Source of the DNA: an uncultured Polyangiaceae bacterium
Lineage (GTDB): Bacteria; Myxococcota_A; Polyangia; Polyangiales; Houyiibacteriaceae
Length of the DNA: 12,001 bases
Direction: 5' to 3'
NCBI GenBank assembly: GCA_947258625.1
Contig: CAMYJN010000021.1
Coordinates: forward strand, 1 to 12,001
Position numbers and translations under genes: made by a program. How positions within the stretch are numbered: position 1 is the stretch's first letter; each line of letters begins with the position of its first letter. The notes below the pieces were generated by a model. That model saw only the letters and a list, made by a program, of their open reading frames with translations, was not told the origin of the DNA and ran no database searches. Shown here piece by piece: positions 1 through 6,310 of the stretch.

Positions 1-197
1 CAGACGTCAGATCGGTTACAGCTAAAACACTAGAAGACTCGGTGAGCATGGAACCCATTCAGAGCCACAGCAAAGTGCGTGCCATGCAGAAAACCCCTCG
101 CGAGAGCGGGTTGTTCGCTCCCCCTTCGGCAATACTTGCGGGCGAAGTTGCGAATACGCAGTTTTTGCGCCGGCCGAGCCAAGGGTTAAGCTCGCGC

Positions 198-923
198 ATG
201 GGTGATTCCCGGCGTCACCGCGGAGCGCATCCCATCGATGCGCAGCTGTTCTCGGAGCAGACGCGTCCCGCATTGATGGCGGCCGTGTCCGACTTGAGCT
301 GGCTCCGGACCAGAGGATACTCAGATGCCTCGGCGGTCAAGCTCGTCGGGGACCGCTATCGACTACGCAGTCGCCAACGCACTGCAGCAAAGCGCTGTGC
401 CTGCTCGGATTCCGCTCGAGAGGACCGCGCATCGAGGCGATGCGCCCCCGAGATGATGGACGCTCGTCACCTTCTGATCGACGGCCTCAACGTGATCACC
501 ACGATCGAGGTGGCCTTGGCCCGAGGCGTTCTACTGCTCGGCCGCGACGATTGCCTGCGAGATATGGCAAGCTTCCACGGCAGCTATCGCTTGGTGCAGG
601 AGACCGAGCGCGCCGTCGAAATTCTCGTCGACGTCGTCGATTCGCTTCGGCCATCCGAGGTGACGGTATACATCGACCGCCCCGTTTCGAACTCCGGCCG
701 ACTTGCGGAGATTGTACGGACGACCGCGGCTGGCAAAGGGTCGCAGATCCAAGCGAAGACCGCGGACCGAGTGGACGAACTGCTGAAGGCCTCGACTGCG
801 GTGGTCGCAAGCGCCGACAGCGCGATCCTCGATGAATGTGGCGCGTGGGTGAACCTGGCACGAATCTCGGTCGAGCGTCACCAGACTGAGCTAGAGCCGC
901 TCTGGCTACTGGACCTGTCGTGA
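198..923 (+). CDS. DUF434/DUF5616 domain protein, possible NYN/PIN-like fold
   Basis: From the ATG at 198 this is a 241-residue protein of no known biochemical function. Residues 28-80 match the DUF434 pattern (D-L-S-W-L, R-G-Y-S-D, K-L-V-G-D-R-Y and a C-A-C-S-D patch). Residues 90-225 match the partner domain DUF5616 (L-I-D-G-L-N-V, G-R-D-D-C-L-R-D, H-G-S-Y, D-R-P-V-S-N-S-G-R-L, A-D-S-A-I-L-D). The frame stays open back to 42, but the first 52 codons of that extension have no family-like sequence. The ATG at 198 is therefore preferred, with a weak purine run (aaggg, 181-185) upstream. The length fits the family. The L-I-D-G-x-N strand and the A-D-S-A-I-L-D segment resemble NYN/PIN-type metal-binding nucleases; this is my inference. 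Bases 1-197 show no other gene or clear promoter. Family identity is fairly sure; function is unknown. Confidence 0.85.
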   Translation: MGDSRRHRGAHPIDAQLFSEQTRPALMAAVSDLSWLRTRGYSDASAVKLVGDRYRLRSRQRTAAKRCACSDSAREDRASRRCAPEMMDARHLLIDGLNVITTIEVALARGVLLLGRDDCLRDMASFHGSYRLVQETERAVEILVDVVDSLRPSEVTVYIDRPVSNSGRLAEIVRTTAAGKGSQIQAKTADRVDELLKASTAVVASADSAILDECGAWVNLARISVERHQTELEPLWLLDLS

Positions 924-1111
924 GCGCTTGCCCTGATTGAGGAAGTCGAGGGTGGCATGCACCACCCGGCTCCGGGCTGGCTCGATCATGGCGGCCAAGG
1001 TGCTACCCAGGCCATCGAACATCGGCAGCACCGCACACCCCGCAGTCGCGAAGGCGACCGTAAAGAAAAGCCACGCACGGCAGACGTCATCACCGCTTCG
1101 AATCTCGACAT
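906..1111 (-). pseudogene. Small membrane/lipoprotein-like frame, apparently frameshifted
   Basis: A coding-like frame on the minus strand is open from 1115 to a TAG at 906-908. From about 1079 it reads R-A-W-L-F-F-T-V-A-F-A-T-A-G-C-A-V-L-P-M, then an amphipathic stretch ending L-D-F-L-N-Q-G-K-R-S-R-Q-V-Q. Third codon positions are mostly G or C, as in its neighbours. The frame has no ATG, GTG or TTG before its hydrophobic segment. An ATG at 1111-1109, 15 bases after the oxidoreductase stop and behind a weak AGG, lies one base out of register and reads M-S-R-F-E-A-V-M-T-S-A. One missing base near 1079-1082 would join the two into a protein of about 67 residues with an N-terminal membrane segment or a lipobox-like A-T-A-G-C. 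Alternatives are a real frameshift mutation, an assembly error, or a shorter 41-residue protein from the GTG at 1031 behind a GGGG run. Its 3' end overlaps the DUF434 gene by 18 bp, tail to tail. Confidence 0.45.
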
Positions 1112-1126
1112 CGACCTAGCGAACGC

Positions 1127-2332
1127 TCAAGACTCTACGATTTTCAGGGCGTCATCAAGTCCGCCGCGCTTTCCGATCAGCATCCGAAGCTGGACGAGCT
1201 TGGGCGGCTGATTAAGGGCCACGGCGCCAACCACGCGGCCGGCCCGGCTGTAGATGGCGATGAGCTTCTCCTCGTCCGGCCCTCGTCTGACGATGGTGAG
1301 CTCGTCTCCAGGTTTTGGCCTGCCGGCGCCTTGAATTTTGATGTCGAACTGGTCGGACCAGAACATCGGCACCGACTCGAACGGTTTTGCTTCGCCAGGC
1401 GCGGCGAGCAGCGTCGAGACGGCGTGACGCGCCTGCTCGACCGCGTTGGTCCAATGCTCGACCCGCATGCGCTCCTCGAACAGTGGGTTGTACCAGCTCG
1501 CAACGTCCCCGGCGGCCACGACCCCTGGAATGTTGGTCGCGAGGGTTTCGTCACATCGAACGCCGTCTTCGACCTCGATTCCAGACCCGCCCAGCCAGGA
1601 CACCGAAGGAGAGACGCCAATGCCAATCACGATCAGGTCGCAATCGACCTTGCTGCCATCGTCGAGCCATACGCTTTCGGCACGGCATTCACCGCCAAAC
1701 CTTTCGACCCGCCGTCCGCAGAGGACCTTCACACCGTGACGCTCATGCACTTCCTGCAAGATTCGTCCAAGTCGCGTTCCCAAGCTCTGCGCAAGTGGGG
1801 TCTCCAACGCTTCGATCATCGTGACTTCGAGCCCGAGTTGACGCGCCGAAGCCGCGACCTCGGCGCCGATGAAACCGGCACCGATGACGGCGACTCGCGG
1901 CTTGGTCTCGAGCGCAGCGCGAAGAGCTAACGCATCATCGAGCGTTCGAAGAACGTGAATCCCCTCGAGCGACGGCTGATTCGGAAGCGCACGCACCTCA
2001 CCACCGGTTGCAATCACCAAGCCATCGTAGGAAACCACCTCTCCGCTTTGGAGCAGAACCTCCCCTGCGCCGGCGTCGAGCGACTGAGCGCGCTGCCCAA
2101 GCCTCAACTCGACGCATAGCTCTTCGTAGCTTTTCCGACGCAGCGCCAAGCGGTCTTCGTCGGCCTCGCCACGGAGCACTTCTTTCGAGAGCGGCGGCCG
2201 ATCGTATGGGCGATGCTTCTCCTCGCCGATCAAGACGAGCTCGCCGTCGAACTTCGCGCGCCGAATGAATTCGACCGACCGGAGCCCCGCCAGGGACGCC
2301 CCAACGACGGCAATCCGCTTCAACCCGTTCAT
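1127..2332 (-). CDS. FAD-dependent ferredoxin/rubredoxin reductase-type oxidoreductase
   Basis: This is a 401-residue cytosolic flavoprotein of the pyridine nucleotide-disulfide reductase superfamily, most like the reductases that pass electrons from NAD(P)H to a ferredoxin for P450s or dioxygenases. The FAD Rossmann motif is at 10-16 (V-G-A-S-L-A-G, with Ser where the usual motif has Gly). R-P-Y-D-R-P-P-L-S-K follows at 41-50 and the A-T-G element at 108-110. The second Rossmann motif is at 151-160 (G-A-G-F-I-G-A-E-V-A), with Glu174 at the end of the next strand, which suggests NADH preference. The second FAD motif is G-V-V-A-A-G-D-V-A at 270-278. The tail, with W-S-D-Q-F-D at 325-330, fits the reductase C-terminal domain. 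Its ATG overlaps the stop of the preceding H1-like gene as ATGA, so translation is probably coupled. No ferredoxin or P450 gene is in the window, so the electron acceptor is unknown. Confidence 0.92.
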   Translation of the reverse strand: MNGLKRIAVVGASLAGLRSVEFIRRAKFDGELVLIGEEKHRPYDRPPLSKEVLRGEADEDRLALRRKSYEELCVELRLGQRAQSLDAGAGEVLLQSGEVVSYDGLVIATGGEVRALPNQPSLEGIHVLRTLDDALALRAALETKPRVAVIGAGFIGAEVAASARQLGLEVTMIEALETPLAQSLGTRLGRILQEVHERHGVKVLCGRRVERFGGECRAESVWLDDGSKVDCDLIVIGIGVSPSVSWLGGSGIEVEDGVRCDETLATNIPGVVAAGDVASWYNPLFEERMRVEHWTNAVEQARHAVSTLLAAPGEAKPFESVPMFWSDQFDIKIQGAGRPKPGDELTIVRRGPDEEKLIAIYSRAGRVVGAVALNQPPKLVQLRMLIGKRGGLDDALKIVES

Positions 2333-2781
2333 CGATCGAATGGATCGTTCTTGTGATTGCTGATGGCAATCGCCTGTGTGACCAGGGTCTTGAGGTCCTT
2401 GGCGGCCCCCCGAAACACTTGAAAGAGGCCCGAAACGAGCTCAGCGGGATCCTGCGGCACCCCTTCGAGATACGAGGGCGGACGAGACGAGGGCGCTTTC
2501 GCTGAGGCTGGCGCTGACACTGGCGCTGGCGCTGGCGCTGGCGCTGACACTGGCGCCGACGCTTTCGCTGCCTTCTTCTTTGCCCGTGGTTTCGCGGGCA
2601 CGGTAGCCCGGCTCGCGGGCGCTTTGCTCGCTCGCCTCTTGCCTGGCGGTTTGCTCGCTCGCTTCTTGGCGGGCCCCTGGCCCCGTGGAGAGCGCGTCGC
2701 GGTCTCCTTGCGCGGCGCCTTGCTCGTTCGCTTCTTGGTCGCCTTCTTTGTCGTCTTCTTCGGCGTTCGCTTCGTCGCCAT
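2329..2781 (-). CDS. Histone H1-like Lys/Ala/Pro-rich protein with short C-terminal domain
   Basis: From the ATG at 2781 this is a 150-residue protein in three parts. Residues 1-74 are a basic tail of repeated K-K, T-K-K and R-A-S-K-x-P units like eukaryotic histone H1 tails and bacterial H1-like proteins. Residues 75-100 are an Ala/Pro/Ser linker encoded by hexamer repeats. Residues 104-150 are a non-repetitive, probably helical end (Y-L-E-G-V-P, then G-L-F-Q-V-F-R-G-A-A-K-D-L and V-T-Q-A-I-A-I). A GGGAGG Shine-Dalgarno motif lies 4 bases before the ATG and supports this start over the in-frame GTG at 2802. The basic tail suggests DNA, RNA or polyanion binding, but this is inference from composition. 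The last codons overlap the start of the FAD oxidoreductase gene (ATGA). I do not recognise the C-terminal domain. Confidence 0.82.
   Translation of the reverse strand: MATKRTPKKTTKKATKKRTSKAPRKETATRSPRGQGPAKKRASKPPGKRRASKAPASRATVPAKPRAKKKAAKASAPVSAPAPAPAPVSAPASAKAPSSRPPSYLEGVPQDPAELVSGLFQVFRGAAKDLKTLVTQAIAISNHKNDPFDR
2503..2560. repeat. GGCGCT hexamer tandem repeat
   Basis: Tandem TGGCGC units, as read on the plus strand, are interrupted by two copies of TGGCGCTGACAC (2509-2520 and 2539-2550). They encode the alternating Ala-Pro and Val-Ser-Ala-Pro linker of the H1-like protein. The six-base unit keeps the frame when copies are gained or lost, so linker length could vary between strains. 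Confidence 0.75.
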
Positions 2782-2784
2782 GGC

Positions 2785-2790
2785 GCCTCC
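2785..2790 (-). promoter_or_regulatory. Shine-Dalgarno motif deciding the H1-like start
   Basis: GGGAGG on the minus strand, followed by GCC-type spacer bases and the ATG at 2781. The spacing of about 4 bases is a little short, but the match is strong and no comparable motif precedes the upstream GTG at 2802. Confidence 0.6.
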
Positions 2791-2843
2791 CAGGTCGGGC
2801 ACCTTATCCGAAACAGTGCCGAGGGCAAGCGAGGACGATGCCC

Positions 2844-3377
2844 CTAGCGCTCGACGACGTAGACGAACTCGAGCTGCTCGGGACGCGCGGGCGGTTTGGC
2901 CGCTTCGGGAATCAGACCCACTTCCTGATAACCCACCGCTTCGAGCACGCTGCCCATCAGCGTGTCGCGCGTCGGCACCCGTGCGAACACATACTGAAGC
3001 GGTGTACGAACCGCGTGTCGAATCGCGTGGGTCGCCAACATGCGACCAAGAGCAGAGCTTTCCCGGCCAAGACAGGTCGTCGCTTGGGCGGTCAGGCGTC
3101 GATTCGCCGGATCAGCAGTCTCGGCGGACAGCATCTCCCAGCCCACCATCGCGCCGTGCCCGCTCTCGGCGATCCAGAACTGAAAGATCTCGTCCTGTGA
3201 CTTCAGAGCGCGCTCGAAAAAGCGATTCAACCGTATCGCGCTGGGGAGCAGGCCGTCCCAATACTCCGCATGCTTTTCGCAGAGCCGAACGACCCCGCCG
3301 AGGTCAGAAACCCCTCCCTGTCGGATGATCAGCCGGTTTGCCGGCGGGATCGTGGATGTACGAAGCACCGGATCCAC
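2844..3377 (-). CDS. Putative GNAT-fold acetyltransferase-like protein
   Basis: A 177-residue protein starting at GTG 3377, or at a second in-frame GTG at 3368; there is no ATG start. The order of elements is GNAT-like: an opening strand with L-I-I-R-Q and an S-D-L-G-G-V-V-R-L helix near residues 16-33, a central F-W-I-A-E-S-G-H-G-A-M-V-G-W-E-M-L hairpin near 67-83, a helix after G-R-E-S-S-A-L-G-R-M-L, and a late V-L-E-A-V-G-Y-Q-E-V-G-L strand-helix pair. The classical acetyl-CoA motif (R/Q-x-x-G-x-G/A) is not clearly seen, so this may be a divergent or non-catalytic member. It lies 70 bp after the FG-GAP lipoprotein gene and 62 bp before the H1-like gene, on the same strand. No Shine-Dalgarno precedes either GTG. 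A weak promoter-like pair (TTGTCC at 3403-3408, 18-base spacer, CATACT at 3379-3384) lies just upstream. The substrate is unknown. Confidence 0.6.
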   Translation of the reverse strand: MDPVLRTSTIPPANRLIIRQGGVSDLGGVVRLCEKHAEYWDGLLPSAIRLNRFFERALKSQDEIFQFWIAESGHGAMVGWEMLSAETADPANRRLTAQATTCLGRESSALGRMLATHAIRHAVRTPLQYVFARVPTRDTLMGSVLEAVGYQEVGLIPEAAKPPARPEQLEFVYVVER

Positions 3378-3447
3378 GAGTATGCGCCTAGATGACCCGG
3401 TTGGACAATAGCCATGATCGCGTGCGGGAAAAACTCGGAGCTACGGG

Positions 3448-6183
3448 CTACTCGACCGACGGGCAGCTCAGTGGATTCGACGCCGCTGCGTTGTTTTCAT
3501 CGTCACATTCGTTGTACTGCTGGCCGCCCACCCCGTCTTCGTCCACGGTGGCCGAAACGACGATCGCGCCAATCGAGGGACCGTCGGGGATCGCGAACAC
3601 GACCTCGAGCTGCTCGGACTGTCCCGGGAGCAACCATCCAGAAGTCGCAACCGTGCCGAGGTCGAAGACCCGCCCATCGTCGCTGGTCACCACGACGTGG
3701 GTGAGAATCCCCGGCGGGACGCTCAACGAGCCATCGTTGCCTACGACGATCGCCAAGACGAAATGACTCTCGTCACAATCGAGTCTCGAAATCTCGCGCA
3801 CGACGAAGTCGGGAGCATCAAAAAGCCCCCCGGGTTGAACGTTCTGCCGGAAGTTGTTGAGCCTCGAGCGCGTCCAGTTCGTCGCCGGAACGCGTGGAAT
3901 CTGTCCATCCTCGGTGACGTTAGTGACGCTGTAGCCGTGCTGGTTCCAAATGCGCCGGGTTCGGACCCAGTTGTTGTCGGCATCTTCCCAAATCTCGATG
4001 CCACCCAGACCCGGATTGGTATTCGGCTCGGGAATGACGACCTCGGACTTCCCGTCGTTGTCGACGTCGACGACGATGGGCATTTCCACTCGCGTGTTGC
4101 TGCTGTGGGTAGGGTCCTCATACAGAATGGCGCCGTCAGACCCTCGGAAGATCCGGAACGTCGTTTCGTCGGCATACACCACCTCGGCCGAGCCATCGCC
4201 TTCGAAGTCGAAAACGCTGGACCCCGTCGCGCGGCTAGAGCAGTCGTCGTTCTCGACCATCCAGCGGACCCACTCGCGCTCACACTCGGGGGGTAGCGGG
4301 TCCCCCGTACACTGGAAATCAAAAACCACGTAGGCGGTCGAGCTCGCCGTACCGACCTCGGCAAATCCATCTCCGTCGAAGTCCGCCACGGTCGGCGGTC
4401 CGCTCTCGTTTGCGCCCGCGGTGTCGACCACGACCTGCGAGCCTTCGCTGATGACGGGATTCCCTGCGGAGTCGAACGCCGGAAGATGCAGCGCTCCACC
4501 GCATAGAATCCGTTCCGGCGGCAGCAGGTCTCCGTCCTCGTCGTACAAGGGAGCGGATGGTACGTAGGCGGCCGGAGAGTACGTCGGGGGCTCCACATCG
4601 TCGTAATCTGAAGGTTCGAGATGCTGGAAGCCAGGGATTCGAATCGGAAGTGGAATTCCCGCAACGGGGGAACCGTCATGATTGAGAATGAACAGCTCTC
4701 CGAGGCGAATGATGACGACTTCTCCGTCGTCGTCGTCATCGAAGTTGCCAACGGCGTTGTAGCCGTCGCAATCGAGCGAACCCCCACAGCTAGAGTTGAC
4801 CGTCGTGTACTCGTAGGTCCAACGTTCGCTACCGTTGTAATTGTAGACCGTGTTGCCAGCGATCACTTCCTGTAGGCCATCTCGATCGAGGTCGGCCACG
4901 GTCGACACCGGGCCAAGGAACGCGTTGTTGCCGATCCCGAGGTTCGATCCCGGAGTCGACGCTTCGAGGTCGCGCCCATCCCAGGCGAGCGCGCCCGGAG
5001 GGAGGTCGATGTCGTCAGGGCCCTTCCCCGTCAGGCCGTCGAGCACGACGTTCCCGATGATGATCTCGGGCCTGCCATCGGCGTTCAGGTCGGCAATCGA
5101 TGGTTGAGCCCCGCCGCGACTGTGCCGGTTGCTGGGAAGATCATCGTTCTGCCACATGACTTCCCAGGCCGATCCGTCGTCGGCCGTCCGTCGCCAAGCG
5201 ACGGTGCCACCGTTTTTGAATGTCGCGACGATCTCCGGGACCCGCTCGGTGCTCATGTCGTCAGGATGCAGGTTGCCCAGCGCGATTCCGGTGGAGTTCC
5301 CGATCCAGTCACCCGAGTCGAGACCCTTTAGAGTCGCGTGCGTGCTCATCGTCCCATCGCCGTTGCAGCCACCGGAAACGATGCGCAGAACGCCTCGGCT
5401 GGTGCAGCAACCGTTTGCGGCACGATTGAAGCTGACGAACACGATGTCCGGAATGTCGAACACGTCGGTCGCCCCGTCGCCGTTGTCGTCGGTCAGATTC
5501 GCGACCGAGGGCGTCATCACGACCTCGCTCATGCCTGCGATTTCAATTTCCTCGTCGCTGGCTCCCGGCAAGGCAAGCGGGGGCGTCCACCTGCAGCCGA
5601 TCGTCGGTTCAAAATCGCCGACGCGAGGCTCAAACTCGCAGACCTCGACCGAGTCACGCGGAATGCATACGCCGAGGCTCCGTTCACAGAGTTCGTCGAC
5701 CTCGCAATCTTCCCCGGATGTGCACTCGTCGAGTAGTGGAACGCAAGCACCTCCGATACAGCCCTCGCCGCTCGCACAGCAGAGCTCATCGTCATTTCCG
5801 CAGAGCTGCAAGGGATCATCGCATTGCGCGACGCACGCTCCCTCGAAACACATTTCCGTGCTTTCGCAGCAGACCCCGTTGCATTCGACTTCGTTTCCGC
5901 AATCCGTGACGCAGCTCCCGTCCCGGCAGACGCTGCCGACGCCACAGCACTGAGCCGTCCCGCCGAATACGCAGGCGGCTTGGTCTCCGCAGATCGAAGT
6001 GCACAGGCCCTCTGGAGAGCACTCTTGTCCGAACGGGCAGTTGCAGCCGAAGACGATGCGGCCATCGGGGCTGACCGTCCCGCCGCTTCCCCCCGCGCCA
6101 ATTCGAGGTGGAGAGCTCGTCGAAGCATCGCCACAGCCGGCCACGGCCACGCAGAGCACGGCCATACGAATCGATGCGCGCAT
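3448..6183 (-). CDS. Cys-rich FG-GAP/VCBS repeat surface lipoprotein
   Basis: A 911-residue exported protein. Residues 1-17 are a lipoprotein signal peptide with Arg2 and Arg6, a hydrophobic core and lipobox A-V-A-G-C, giving Cys17 as the likely lipidated residue. A Gly/Ser linker leads to a Cys-rich section at about 47-197 with repeated C-G, C-C and G-x-C-V patterns, probably disulfide-bonded. Residues 220-720 carry at least seven Asp-rich FG-GAP calcium-site motifs, near 231, 364, 430, 479, 600, 658 and 705 (for example D-L-N-A-D-G, D-F-D-G-D-G, D-V-D-N-D-G), which fits a seven-bladed beta-propeller. R-I-W-N-Q-H-G-Y-S-V-T-N-V at 744-756 is a recurring element of such myxobacterial proteins. 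Residues 787-898 look like a CARDB-type beta-sandwich. It is likely on the outer membrane or cell surface, perhaps in adhesion or binding; no catalytic motif is visible. The ATG at 6183 sits 7 bases from a -10-like box. Confidence 0.9.
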   Translation of the reverse strand: MRASIRMAVLCVAVAGCGDASTSSPPRIGAGGSGGTVSPDGRIVFGCNCPFGQECSPEGLCTSICGDQAACVFGGTAQCCGVGSVCRDGSCVTDCGNEVECNGVCCESTEMCFEGACVAQCDDPLQLCGNDDELCCASGEGCIGGACVPLLDECTSGEDCEVDELCERSLGVCIPRDSVEVCEFEPRVGDFEPTIGCRWTPPLALPGASDEEIEIAGMSEVVMTPSVANLTDDNGDGATDVFDIPDIVFVSFNRAANGCCTSRGVLRIVSGGCNGDGTMSTHATLKGLDSGDWIGNSTGIALGNLHPDDMSTERVPEIVATFKNGGTVAWRRTADDGSAWEVMWQNDDLPSNRHSRGGAQPSIADLNADGRPEIIIGNVVLDGLTGKGPDDIDLPPGALAWDGRDLEASTPGSNLGIGNNAFLGPVSTVADLDRDGLQEVIAGNTVYNYNGSERWTYEYTTVNSSCGGSLDCDGYNAVGNFDDDDDGEVVIIRLGELFILNHDGSPVAGIPLPIRIPGFQHLEPSDYDDVEPPTYSPAAYVPSAPLYDEDGDLLPPERILCGGALHLPAFDSAGNPVISEGSQVVVDTAGANESGPPTVADFDGDGFAEVGTASSTAYVVFDFQCTGDPLPPECEREWVRWMVENDDCSSRATGSSVFDFEGDGSAEVVYADETTFRIFRGSDGAILYEDPTHSSNTRVEMPIVVDVDNDGKSEVVIPEPNTNPGLGGIEIWEDADNNWVRTRRIWNQHGYSVTNVTEDGQIPRVPATNWTRSRLNNFRQNVQPGGLFDAPDFVVREISRLDCDESHFVLAIVVGNDGSLSVPPGILTHVVVTSDDGRVFDLGTVATSGWLLPGQSEQLEVVFAIPDGPSIGAIVVSATVDEDGVGGQQYNECDDENNAAASNPLSCPSVE

Positions 6184-6190
6184 ATTTTGA

Positions 6191-6220
6191 AATATAAGTG
6201 TAATATTCTAGTCATGCCAA
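6191..6220 (-). promoter_or_regulatory. Candidate promoter of the FG-GAP lipoprotein gene, possibly leaderless
   Basis: On the minus strand TTGGCA (6215-6220, five of six to TTGACA), an 18-base spacer and TATATT (6191-6196, five of six to TATAAT) end 7 bases before the ATG at 6183. The stretch is strikingly AT-rich for this window. Transcription would start at about the A of the ATG, and no Shine-Dalgarno is present. This is a consensus match only; activity is inferred. Confidence 0.5.
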
Positions 6221-6299
6221 CCATCGGGGCTCGCTTGCGTTTGGGCCCCTGATCAGTAGAACATGTTTCAGTCGTCGCCCTCTGGGCCGCGAAGAAACA

Positions 6300-6304
6300 G
6301 GAGC
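6300..6304 (+). promoter_or_regulatory. Shine-Dalgarno motif deciding the aldehyde dehydrogenase start
   Basis: AGGAG is followed by a near-ideal spacer before the ATG at 6311. It supports this ATG over the in-frame ATG at 6263, which has no such motif and would add 16 residues of low-complexity, Arg/Ser-rich sequence. Confidence 0.65.
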
Positions 6305-6310
6305 AGATCG

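Noticed and set aside
42..197. Longer N-terminus for the DUF434 protein
   Set aside because: The open frame extends to 42, but these 52 codons have no family-like sequence and no clear ribosome site; the ATG at 198 fits the usual family length.
965..976. CCCGG-CT-CCGGG hairpin as a terminator
   Set aside because: The two-base loop is unfavourable, there is no T-tract, and it lies inside the small membrane frame.
957..1211. Plus-strand open frame of about 84 codons in the gap after the DUF434 gene
   Set aside because: The product is Pro/Arg/His-rich without domain character; the opposite strand carries the coding-like signal.
1331..1930. Plus-strand open frame of about 199 codons opposite the FAD oxidoreductase
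   Set aside because: It is a shadow of a well-recognised gene; its product has no coherent motifs.
1998..2828. Arg-rich minus-strand open frame of about 276 codons
   Set aside because: It is an out-of-frame reading of the H1-like and oxidoreductase genes; the extreme Arg content is an artefact of GC-rich repeats.
3332..3345. GCCGG-TTTG-CCGGC inverted repeat near the GNAT-like start
   Set aside because: A five-base stem within codons of the N-terminus, without a T-tract or a second copy; probably chance in GC-rich DNA.
5129..5953. Ser/Pro/Gln-rich plus-strand open frame opposite the FG-GAP gene
   Set aside because: It is the antisense reading of Cys-rich and Asp-rich codons in a gene with clear domains and signal peptide.
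6263..6310. Upstream ATG start for the aldehyde dehydrogenase
   Set aside because: The ATG at 6311 has a good AGGAG at proper spacing; the extra 16 residues are low-complexity and lack a ribosome site.
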